64,000 nucleotides of DNA, taken from positions 2,941,415 through 3,005,414 of the forward strand of contig NZ_CP118480.1 of NCBI RefSeq assembly GCF_030450055.1, written 5' to 3'. A model generated the notes under the pieces. The model was not told the DNA's origin and searched no databases. It was given only the letters and a program-made list of their open reading frames with translations. Below, piece after piece: positions 1 through 6,715 of this stretch (position 1 is its first letter; the number at the start of each line of letters is the position of its first letter). Position numbers and translations under genes: made by a program. The DNA comes from Gallaecimonas kandeliae. GTDB lineage: Bacteria > Pseudomonadota > Gammaproteobacteria > Enterobacterales > Gallaecimonadaceae.

Positions 1-409
1 GGCCCAGGCCAGCCGCGGCGGCGAGCCGGCGATGTTGCTGATGATCGACATGGACGGCCTCAAGCAGATCAACGATAGCCTGGGCCACCGCATCGGCGAC
101 GCCGTCATCCTCGAATTCGCCAAGCGCCTGCAGCAGGCCAGCCGTCATTCCGACACGGCGGCCCGGCTGGGCGGCGACGAGTTCGCCGTCCTCTTGACCT
201 CGATCGACGAGAAAGGCGGCATAGTGCCCGCCATCCGGCGCTTCGAATCTGCCATGGCCCCGCCCTTTGCCTTCGAGGGCAGGGAATACCGGCTGCAGGC
301 CAGCATGGGCTATGCCCTGCTCCCCGAAGACGGTGTCGATCCCGAGCAGCTGATGGATCTCGCCGACCAGCGGATGTATGCGGTCAAGCTGGCGCGTAAG
401 AAGGCTTGA
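1..409 (+). CDS. Diguanylate cyclase, C-terminal GGDEF domain (5' end outside window)
   Basis: This is the end of a GGDEF protein, the enzyme class that makes c-di-GMP from two GTP. The reading frame is open from base 2, so the true start lies upstream of the window. The fragment shows the substrate-binding MIDMDGLKQIND stretch, an intact GGDEF signature and, five residues before it, an RHSD inhibitory I-site of the RxxD type, so it should be active and product-inhibited. The sensory N-terminus is not visible. It ends in LARKKA, a normal length for the domain. No downstream partner is evident; the next intact gene on this strand is 530 bp away. Confidence 0.9.
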   Translation, partial: AQASRGGEPAMLLMIDMDGLKQINDSLGHRIGDAVILEFAKRLQQASRHSDTAARLGGDEFAVLLTSIDEKGGIVPAIRRFESAMAPPFAFEGREYRLQASMGYALLPEDGVDPEQLMDLADQRMYAVKLARKKA

Positions 410-451
410 GGGGCGGCGGCCCCTCCCCCCTTTTCCCCCTACACGGGCTTC

Positions 452-473
452 AAGGCCGGTCGCAGGCCGGCTT
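452..473 (+). terminator. Possible terminator after the GGDEF gene
   Basis: A GC-rich hairpin (arms 452-459 and 467-473, one bulged G) lies about 40 bp after the stop codon. The run of T after it is short, so termination is plausible but weakly supported. Confidence 0.3.
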
Positions 474-507
474 CCTGTTGTTATGCCTGCAAAAGCATGC
501 TTATATT

Positions 508-711
508 TCAGCCAGTTAGCTGGCGAGTAAAGGGACTTTGGATAACCTGATTCCAAGGGCGGTAGCGTGCCTCGGGCAAGCCTTGCAACAAGGCTTTGAC
601 TTGCAGGATGCGGTCCAGGGAGCGCCGCTGTCCCAGGTCTGACAGGATGCGGCGAGCAAGAGTGCTGCCAGGCTGACGCCAATGACTCGACTTCCCAAGC
701 CCTTCCAGACA
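508..711 (-). pseudogene. Remnant of an unidentified small gene, apparently frameshifted
   Basis: The minus-strand frame ending at 508 is open for 67 codons and has protein-like composition (segments such as LARRILSDLGQRRSLDRI and PEARYRPWNQVIQSPF), but it contains no usable start codon. A neighbouring frame begins with ATG (MAVIQRGDVWKGLG, start near 734) and would join it by one frame shift around 690-700, giving a product of about 75 residues. I do not recognise the family. It could be a decayed gene, a sequencing error in a real small gene, or chance; similarity to a complete homologue would settle it. Confidence 0.3.
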
Positions 712-938
712 TCACCTCGTTGTATAACGGCCATTTTCACGACGTCCCTGACGGCTAAAGGAAGATTGACTCATCCAGCCCAACCATTGCAGTAACGGGG
801 CGTCCCTGAAAGTGGGAAGCCGCGTCTTCACGCAGATTGGGGTCTAGGCCATGTGGATAGACATTCGCACTGCACCGCCAAGCTGAGCTCATCAACAAAA
901 GCGAGAGCCCTCGCGAAGATAACTTAGGAACCACGACA

Positions 939-1412
939 ATGAATAACCGGTATTTCTCCGCAGTATTCCTCGGTGGCTTGGTTGCAGGAGCCCTCGATAT
1001 CACCTTTGCCATCTCGTTTGCCGCCTACAACGGCCATCCCCCTGTCCGCCTGCTTCAAATCGTCGCCAGCGGCTTGTTCGGCAACGCGGCACTTACCGGG
1101 GGGCTTGGCATGGCAGCATGGGGCCTGGCCCTGCATTTCTTCATGTCCTTGCTGTGGGCCGGGATCTTTCTCGCTCTAGCCCTGCGCTTGCCGGCGCTGG
1201 TGCGCTCCCCCTTGGCAAGTGGTATCGCCTTTGGCGCTATCGTCTTTCTGGCCATGCGGCTCATCGTATTGCCGCTTTCCGCATTCCCTTTCCCTGTGGC
1301 CTTCAAGCTCGTCGCGACGATCCTTGACCTCTTGTCACACACGCTGCTGTTCGGCATCCCTATCGCTTTTGCCTCCCGCTGGGCCTTGGCACCGGCGCCC
1401 CAACCGGCCTGA
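939..1412 (+). CDS. Small integral membrane protein, four predicted helices
   Basis: The 157-residue product is almost entirely hydrophobic, with about four membrane segments (roughly residues 5-30, 45-85, 95-115 and 120-148). The repeated GGLVAGALD and ASGLFGNAALTGG patterns recall a widespread family of uncharacterised proteobacterial inner-membrane proteins. No catalytic or binding motif is visible, so no function is assigned. The ATG at 939 is preceded by a weak purine-rich site. The gene stands alone between decayed sequence and a long gene-poor region. Its GC content matches the surrounding chromosome, unlike the AT-rich cassettes downstream. Confidence 0.75.
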   Translation: MNNRYFSAVFLGGLVAGALDITFAISFAAYNGHPPVRLLQIVASGLFGNAALTGGLGMAAWGLALHFFMSLLWAGIFLALALRLPALVRSPLASGIAFGAIVFLAMRLIVLPLSAFPFPVAFKLVATILDLLSHTLLFGIPIAFASRWALAPAPQPA

Positions 1413-1610
1413 CGTGCAGCTGCCTTCCTTTGTGTAGGAGTTGCGTGAAGGACAGGGCCAGTGAACCGTCTCGAGCTGATGACGTGGGCGGCTTGACCCG
1501 GAGTGGAAGACCACCTACGAGGGCAAAAGTCGGGACCTGTGGAGGGGGGATTGTCTTAGAAACGAAAACAGTGAGGCCCGTCAACTCAGGGGGGTAGCGT
1601 GTCTTGATGG

Positions 1611-1790
1611 TGCCTGCGGCACGGCTTTTTGTTTGCAGGGGGCGCCCTGCATGCGCGGCACTTTTGCGGCAAAAGTCAGTGGGACTGCCCAGCCAAAACC
1701 TGGCCCCACGCTTCGCTTGTTCTTCGCCTCTGGTCGCTTGCCGCTGACCGCTGCATACGCGGGTCCAACCACGTATTCCGCTCGCTCGGC
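1611..1790 (+). repeat. Unnamed dispersed repeat, copy A (inverted pair with 2137-2313)
   Basis: Read on the plus strand this segment aligns along its length with the reverse complement of 2137-2313. Shared blocks in the same order are TGCCTGCGGCA, GGCTT..TTG.TTGC, AAGTCAG.GGG.CTGCCCA, CCTCTGGTCGCT, CATACGCG and CACGTATTC. The copies have diverged clearly, with many substitutions and small indels. Conceptual translations also align (KVSGTAQPKP against KVSGAAHPKA). I read the repeat as non-coding. Confidence 0.65.
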
Positions 1791-1855
1791 GTCCCTGGTT
1801 ACTCGGACCTTCCTGGTCCTCGCCCTAACGGGCCATCGTCGCAGGTTCCGATGTT

Positions 1856-1878
1856 CAAATTTGCTCCCGGCAAATTTG
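1856..1878. repeat. Perfect 9-bp hairpin between the repeat copies
   Basis: CAAATTTGC (1856-1864) and GCAAATTTG (1870-1878) form a perfect inverted repeat around a TCCCG loop. It has no adjacent T-run and no nearby gene end, so its role is unknown. Confidence 0.5.
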
Positions 1879-2136
1879 TCGCGCCAGCTCACGCTCCCGG
1901 CGCCTCAGCGCTGCGCTTAACGGGGCGAAAGCGCCATCACCATTGGCTTAAGCTTCTGGCCTGAGGTCCCGCAACTCCGTTCGTGCTTCTGCACAACGCA
2001 AGGAAGAAACAAGAGCCCAGTACAGCTAACCGAGCTGGCAGGTGAGACCCCGGAGCCCCTTTTAAGTGGAGCGCCTTACCGCCGGGAGTGAAAGGCCAGC
2101 CGAGACAGGACGGCAGGGGGCCGCCCAGGTGCAGGC

Positions 2137-2313
2137 GAATACGTGCCGGGAGCGCGTATGAGCCGGTGGCCTCCGAGCGACCAGAGGTAAGGACATCGCG
2201 TAACGCCAGGGGCGGTGCCTTTGGATGGGCAGCCCCGCTGACTTTGTGCGAAAACAAAGTATCCCGCCCGCCGGGGCGGGACCCGGCAAGCAACAAGCCA
2301 TGCCGCAGGCATA
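2137..2313 (-). repeat. Unnamed dispersed repeat, copy B (inverted pair with 1611-1790)
   Basis: This is the minus-strand partner of copy A. It begins (reading leftwards) with TATGCCTGCGGCA and ends with CACGTATTC. About 350 bp separate the two copies. No transposase, terminal repeat or target duplication is evident. It is either a dispersed intergenic element or an old inverted duplication. Confidence 0.65.
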
Positions 2314-2680
2314 CCACCCGCCCTTTTGGCTAAATCAAGACGGTTTGACACGGTTGGCCGTTGGACAGCGGCCAGCTCCCTTCAATTTTTTTGGATGGGC
2401 ATACAGTATGAACGGCATTGTAGGCAGGCGGATGCGTACTATCCTTCCCGACCAATGCGCGTTTTCACACCTCCAACCAGTAGCAAGTGGTTCATGCGGC
2501 GGGTTTTATCGTGATCCGATGAGTAGATAGTCGAGCCGGGGCTGGAATGATAACGCGCATGCTCGTTTTCATCCTTGGACATATTATGACACTGGTGAAA
2601 TACATAGGGGGATCAGCGCCTTGTACAACCTTATAGGCACTGGTCTAATGAGACAAAGCGCGTATGCGCACTATTACGCT

Positions 2681-2687
2681 GTTATGC
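2681..2687 (+). other. Left recombination boundary of integron cassette 1
   Basis: GTTATGC fits the integron core site in which the integrase cuts after the first G. It is the exact reverse complement of GCATAAC at 3387-3393, the first box of the attC at the other end of the same cassette. That match is expected because these two boxes come together when a cassette is circular, so it independently supports a cassette spanning 2682-3493. Confidence 0.7.
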
Positions 2688-2744
2688 GCGGTCCATGTCT
2701 TCATGGCTTGGCGCACAAAGAATTGAAATATAGCGAAGGAACAT

Positions 2745-3392
2745 ATGGATAATATTTTGAATAGATTGTTATGTTACTTGGCAGGAATAGACTTAAACAA
2801 TCTAATATCCACAAGCGCTACGGTAATTACCGCATTCATTGCCTGGAGTGCATTAAGCACATGGAAAAGTCAAAAGCGCGCAGATATATTTGTTGAATAT
2901 TTAGATGATTTTATGGATGAACTTCATGAGCTCATATATGCAGTCTATCCTGCTTTGGAGTTTTTAAACTATATTCAAATTGCCATTAAAAGCAGACAAG
3001 AGTTTTCAGATATCGAACAGGGTGCAATAGAATACTTTGAGAAAGAAGGAACTCGTGATTCGGAGGAGTTTCAAAAATACCTTGCTCCTTGTACAGATAG
3101 AGTCGCACGTGTTCGGTCATTGGCGGCAAAAGGGCAGGTGTTAGGTTTAGATGATTTTGATGCAATAATGACATCAAGTTTAAATATTTGTGCGCAATAC
3201 GATAGGCTGATGTCTCTCCGTGTGTTTATGGCTATGAGGAATATAGTTTGGCAAAATCCAACGGTTAATAAGACGCTTCGTTCAATATTGACTATAGATA
3301 ACGTGAAGATAAAAAGTGAAATTGCAGATAGCAATATGGCTTTCTTAAAAGCGGTTAAACGTAATTATGATCGAAACCTGCGTGACGCATAA
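2745..3392 (+). CDS. Integron cassette protein of unknown function, N-terminal membrane anchor
   Basis: The 215-residue product has one hydrophobic segment (about residues 18-38) followed by a charged, mostly helical soluble region, so it is probably an inner-membrane anchored protein with its bulk in the cytoplasm. No recognised motif is present. The AAGGAA before the ATG at 2745 is a good ribosome-binding site. The stop codon lies inside the first box of the attC site, the usual position for a cassette gene. Base composition is strikingly AT-rich compared with the flanking chromosome, which indicates acquisition by transfer. It may be a stress or phage-defence protein, as many cassette genes are, but nothing in the sequence proves that. 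Confidence 0.75.
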   Translation: MDNILNRLLCYLAGIDLNNLISTSATVITAFIAWSALSTWKSQKRADIFVEYLDDFMDELHELIYAVYPALEFLNYIQIAIKSRQEFSDIEQGAIEYFEKEGTRDSEEFQKYLAPCTDRVARVRSLAAKGQVLGLDDFDAIMTSSLNICAQYDRLMSLRVFMAMRNIVWQNPTVNKTLRSILTIDNVKIKSEIADSNMAFLKAVKRNYDRNLRDA

Positions 3393-3499
3393 CAATCAGC
3401 AGCAAGGGACCCCGCTACGTTCCGGCAACTTGTGGTTTGCTGCGCAAACTTACCACAAGTTGCCTCCACTCCACGGGGCCCCTGTGCTGGGCGTTAGGC
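3387..3499 (+). repeat. Integron attC recombination site (59-base element)
   Basis: The 113-bp site starts with GCATAAC (3387-3393) and ends with the core GTTAGGC (3493-3499), and the sequence between them is a long imperfect palindrome. The central arms GGCAACTTGTGGT and ACCACAAGTTGCC are perfectly complementary, with a smaller TTTGC/GCAAA hairpin inside. The outer arms CAGCAAGGGACCCCG and CGGGGCCCCTGTGCTG pair with one bulge. This is the folded single-strand substrate known for integron integrases. Confidence 0.85.
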
Positions 3500-3525
3500 T
3501 ACACAATCAGAGGATCTATAATACT

Positions 3526-4008
3526 GTGGCGAGATGCTTTCAAGATTGTGCTTGTCAATGCGGTCAGACTGACAATGAGTTTGATCTAATCGCAGCAAGT
3601 GAACTTGCAAATCCTATTTCCTTGCAAAGTATTGCCCGGATGAACATTGGTTGGTTTAGTGACCGGAATATCTGCGATCATCACATCAACGAATGGGGCC
3701 TGGATCATAAAGAGGGTGTGTACATCCTTTGGCATAAAAGTGACTATTGTGCTGAGCATGAACGTTTTCACATGAGAGCGCTGTATGTTGGTAAGGGCAA
3801 CATTGGTATACGTTTACGAACTCATTGGGAAAACAAAGATTTTTCGGACCAGTTGCTTATATATTTCACATATGTAGAAATGCAAAATAGGCTTTCAAAA
3901 TATGTCGAGCAGCTATTGCTTGACGTGTACGATTTTCCACTAAATAAATCGGAAAACACTGGGCAAAAAATTTTATGTGAGCACTTTACTCAAAACGAGG
4001 TGGATTGA
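3526..4008 (+). CDS. Integron cassette protein with a GIY-YIG-like nuclease domain
   Basis: The protein carries a GVYIL strand, then ALYVGKGN and RLRTHW, the order seen in the GIY-YIG endonuclease fold (GIY, then YIG, then a basic residue). The conserved glutamate may be within YVEQLLLD further on. I chose the GTG at 3526 (160 aa) because the frame further upstream runs through the attC site and AGAGGA lies at 3509-3514; an ATG at 3640 is the alternative. AT-rich like cassette 1. GIY-YIG enzymes cut DNA in repair, homing and restriction, but the biological target is unknown here and catalysis is not certain. Confidence 0.65.
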   Translation: MARCFQDCACQCGQTDNEFDLIAASELANPISLQSIARMNIGWFSDRNICDHHINEWGLDHKEGVYILWHKSDYCAEHERFHMRALYVGKGNIGIRLRTHWENKDFSDQLLIYFTYVEMQNRLSKYVEQLLLDVYDFPLNKSENTGQKILCEHFTQNEVD

Positions 4009-4013
4009 ATGGC

Positions 4014-4046
4014 ACCTAACAAGGTGAAAGTACCGTTTTGTTATCC
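4014..4046 (+). other. Truncated attC at the end of cassette 2
   Basis: ACCTAAC (4014-4020) directly after the stop codon fits the first attC box and matches six of seven bases of the complement of this cassette's own left core (GTTAGGC, 3493-3499). A possible core, GTTATCC, follows at 4040-4046, but 33 bp is too short for a working attC and the long palindrome is missing. The site appears deleted, marking the right edge of the array. Confidence 0.5.
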
Positions 4047-4214
4047 GATTTAGCCCTATGGCCACTTGCTTTTGTGGGTAACCGCCAGGCTAATCCTGTC
4101 TCCATATAGCCGGGCTCCAGCCTCCATGGAGATAAAAGAAGCAATCGGCGGCCTTGACCCTGACGCGACGTGAGGGCCTAGCCTTGTCGGCGAGCTTGAA
4201 GAAGGAGTGATGCC

Positions 4215-5258
4215 ATGTTGTTCAAAGTAGGGGAGCTGGCCCAGCGTTGTGGCCTGACGGTTCGCACCCTCCACCACTATGACGCCGTTGGGTTGCTTAG
4301 TCCTTCAGCTCGTTCCGATAGCGGCTACAGGCTGTATGACCGTGGCGACGTTGCCCGGTTGCACGAGATCCAGGCGCTAAAGCGCTTTGGCTTGCCGTTG
4401 GCCGACATCGGGGCAGTTCTGGCGGACCCCGGCAGGAACCTCGCAGCCATTGTCGAGCAACAGATGGCGTCGTTGGCGCGGCAGCTCGAAGAGGGCAGGA
4501 GGCTGCATGGCCGCTTGTCCGAGCTCCATCAGCAGCTGCAGCGAGGGGAAGAACCGGCGTTGGCCGATTGGTTAACGACTCTGGAGATGATGGCAATGTA
4601 CGACAAGTATTTTTCGGCTGACGAGATTGAAAGACTGCCGCTGTTAGATGCGAAGGATACGGCGGTAAGGGCCGAGTGGGCGTCCCTCGTGGACGAGGTT
4701 CATCAGGCAATGGGCGCCGAGGTGCCTGCTGAGGGCCTTGAGGCGCAGGCCCTGGCCAGGCGCTGGATGGCCATGCTGGTGCGTGACACAGATGGCGATC
4801 CCAGGTTGCTGGCGAAGTTGAACACCATGCAGTACCAGGAGCCGGACGCGCAGGAACAGAGTGGTGTGACGCCCGAGATGATGGCCTATATCCAAGGCGC
4901 TTTTACCCAGAGCAAGTTGGCGATTTACGAGAAGTACCTCTCGCCAGAAGAATTCCAGTTCATGCGCGCCAACTACGGCAAGCAGGGGGCCCTATGGCCA
5001 CCCTTGATCGGCGCCGTCCGCCAGCAACTGGAAGAAGGCACAGCCCCCGACGCCCCCCAGATGCAGCGCCTGGCAGCCCAGTGGATGGCGCTGTTCCGCT
5101 CCTATGCCGGTGACGATCCACAGACCCACGCGAAGATTAGGGCGGCACACCAGGCAGAGCCCCAGCTGCTGGAAGGGACCTTCATCGACAAGGCGCTGCT
5201 GGGGTATATCGCCCAGGCGCTGTCAGGGGTGCAAGGCGCTGAGGTGACGGCGCAATAA
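4215..5258 (+). CDS. MerR-family regulator with two TipAS-like ligand domains
   Basis: Residues 1-70 form a MerR-type winged helix-turn-helix (VGELAQRCGLTVRTLHHYD, then GYRLYD). Residues 75-115 look like the dimerising coiled coil. The rest is two tandem repeats (about 125-230 and 232-335), each starting YxKY(F/S)L/S..E and containing RRWMAM/AQWMAL and a D(G)DP segment, as in the TipAS antibiotic-binding domain. Most TipAL-type regulators have one such domain, so the duplication is unusual. It likely binds hydrophobic compounds and activates promoters with long spacers. GAAGGAG precedes the ATG. A strong hairpin follows the gene. Its targets are unknown; no transporter lies next to it. Confidence 0.85.
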   Translation: MLFKVGELAQRCGLTVRTLHHYDAVGLLSPSARSDSGYRLYDRGDVARLHEIQALKRFGLPLADIGAVLADPGRNLAAIVEQQMASLARQLEEGRRLHGRLSELHQQLQRGEEPALADWLTTLEMMAMYDKYFSADEIERLPLLDAKDTAVRAEWASLVDEVHQAMGAEVPAEGLEAQALARRWMAMLVRDTDGDPRLLAKLNTMQYQEPDAQEQSGVTPEMMAYIQGAFTQSKLAIYEKYLSPEEFQFMRANYGKQGALWPPLIGAVRQQLEEGTAPDAPQMQRLAAQWMALFRSYAGDDPQTHAKIRAAHQAEPQLLEGTFIDKALLGYIAQALSGVQGAEVTAQ

Positions 5259-5267
5259 GACAGTCCC

Positions 5268-5299
5268 AGCCGACCTCAAGTCCACTTTTGAGGTCGGCT
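5268..5299 (+). terminator. Terminator after the MerR/TipAS gene
   Basis: Perfect 12-bp stem (5268-5279 with 5288-5299) and 8-nt loop, ten bases after the stop codon. The T-run is short. Confidence 0.65.
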
Positions 5300-5427
5300 T
5301 AACCCAAGCGCTCCAGAGCTGATGAACTGCGCAGAGGCAGTAGGACAATGCACACCCACAGCCTTCCATCGAAACATCAGGCCATGAGCCACCACCGAAC
5401 ACGGAAGGATATCGACCAGGCCCCTTC

Positions 5428-6498
5428 ATGCGCATATTAAGCAGCATCATCTTTGCCCTCTCGCTGATCCCAGCCTCTTCCCAGGCCGTTTCAGAAAAAC
5501 CGCTCCCGGCGTTGCACCAGGAATTACAGAGTATCCAGGAGGACTATCAGATCCCGGCCATCGCCATGGCCGTGATAGCGGATGGGAAGGTGGTGTTCGC
5601 CGATGGCGCCGGCTTTCTCGACCAAGGACACCAGCAGCCGGTTTCCAGCGGTACGCTGTTCCGGCTGGCGTCGATCTCCAAGCTCTTTACCGCCCAGGCC
5701 GTGATGCAGCTTGTCGAGGCGGGCAAGCTGCAGTTGGACGACCGGGTCTCGACCTACCTGCCTGAACTGGGCCCTTCCGACATCACCATCAGGGAGCTGC
5801 TGAGCCATGTGTCGGGACTTCGGGATCAGGTGCGGCCGGTGCCGCACGAGGCCCACCGGCGGCAGGCACAATACCTGAAAGCCGTTGGCGACAGCCTGGC
5901 AACCAGCCAGGGCCAAAAGGTCTTCAATTACAGCGACACGGGGTTCAACCTCTTGGGCGCCGTGGTCGGCAAAGTCTCGGGCATGCCCTTCGACCAGTAC
6001 ATCAAGCGCCACATACTGGTGCCGGCGGGGATGTCGAGCAGCGGCTATTACGACGGCGTCTCGGGCGTCATGTCCGAAGCGCTGCCGACCTATGAAGGCA
6101 AACCGCTTCCTCGCGCCCAGCAGCGGCCTTACGATCCGGCGTTCTTTCCCTGTGAGGGCCTGGTCTCCAACGTCTCTGACTTGGCCAACTGGCTGGTGCT
6201 CACCCTGGCCATGGACAAGCGCCTTCTCACCCAGCGCAGCTACCAGGAGATGCTCAAGCCCAGGGCCAAGACGCCTTGGGGCGATATCGACGTGGGCCTC
6301 GGCTGGCAGCTCTACCAAAAAGACGGCCAGCTCGTGGCGCGGCATCCCGGCAGCATCCGGGGCTACAAGTCCCTGGTCCTTGCCTACCCGGGGAAACGCA
6401 ATGCCCTGGTGCTGCTGACCAATGCCAGCAAAGCCCCCCGCTTCAAGATCGCGGAACGCTTCACCAACAAACTGGTCGCCTTGGGCATTTGGCAATAA
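5428..6498 (+). CDS. Secreted serine hydrolase of the beta-lactamase/penicillin-binding family
   Basis: The 356-residue protein starts with a typical Sec signal peptide (cleavage near residue 20, SSQA). It has the three class C-type motifs: S82-I-S-K85 (nucleophile and base), Y168-S-D and H306-P-G. The family includes class C beta-lactamases, D-aminopeptidases and esterases, and the HPG third motif rather than KTG is usual for the esterase/peptidase members. It should act in the periplasm. It stands alone, 170 bp after the MerR gene on the same strand, separated by a terminator. I would not call it an antibiotic resistance gene without biochemical data. Confidence 0.88.
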   Translation: MRILSSIIFALSLIPASSQAVSEKPLPALHQELQSIQEDYQIPAIAMAVIADGKVVFADGAGFLDQGHQQPVSSGTLFRLASISKLFTAQAVMQLVEAGKLQLDDRVSTYLPELGPSDITIRELLSHVSGLRDQVRPVPHEAHRRQAQYLKAVGDSLATSQGQKVFNYSDTGFNLLGAVVGKVSGMPFDQYIKRHILVPAGMSSSGYYDGVSGVMSEALPTYEGKPLPRAQQRPYDPAFFPCEGLVSNVSDLANWLVLTLAMDKRLLTQRSYQEMLKPRAKTPWGDIDVGLGWQLYQKDGQLVARHPGSIRGYKSLVLAYPGKRNALVLLTNASKAPRFKIAERFTNKLVALGIWQ

Positions 6499-6715
6499 CA
6501 GGCCCAGCCCCTCGCCGCAGCGCAGCTGCCATCGGCACAGGCGCGCCCCCGGTGAGGGCTGCCTGGGCCAGGCCAGGGCCCCTTAGCGCTGCCGCCTGGA
6601 TGCTCACAAAAAAGCCAGGCATTCCCGGCATAGAGACACACACATCGGCTTGCTCTTTGCCGCCTCTGCCAGTTAAATGAAGTTATCAGAGCGTTATTGA
6701 AAGCTGTGCCCCGGC

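Larger units (their letters stand above)
410..938. other. Gene-poor gap with probable decayed coding remnants
   Basis: No intact gene is visible. The minus strand carries two short frames that read like protein tails: one at 508-711 (listed separately) and one ending at 755 whose last residues are GLDESIFL. Neither has a convincing complete frame. The last 100 bp must hold the promoter of the membrane-protein gene at 939. Confidence 0.4.
1413..2680. other. 1.27-kb region without a credible gene
   Basis: All frames here look like chance ORFs: arginine-, proline- and serine-rich, overlapping on several strands, and without ribosome-binding sites. The region does contain structure: two divergent copies of one repeat in inverted orientation (1611-1790 and 2137-2313) and a perfect hairpin at 1856-1878. 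The last 150 bp lead into the left boundary of the first integron cassette. If an attI site or an older attC exists it would lie between about 2545 and 2687, but I cannot show the required folding. Confidence 0.6.

Noticed and set aside
1937-2317. 126-codon minus-strand frame over repeat copy B
   Set aside because: It lies within the repeat, overlaps several equal frames, has no ribosome-binding site and no recognisable domain.
2545-2687. An attI site or an additional attC left of cassette 1
   Set aside because: A core sequence is present at 2681-2687, but I cannot find convincing palindromic arms or the first box of an attC upstream.
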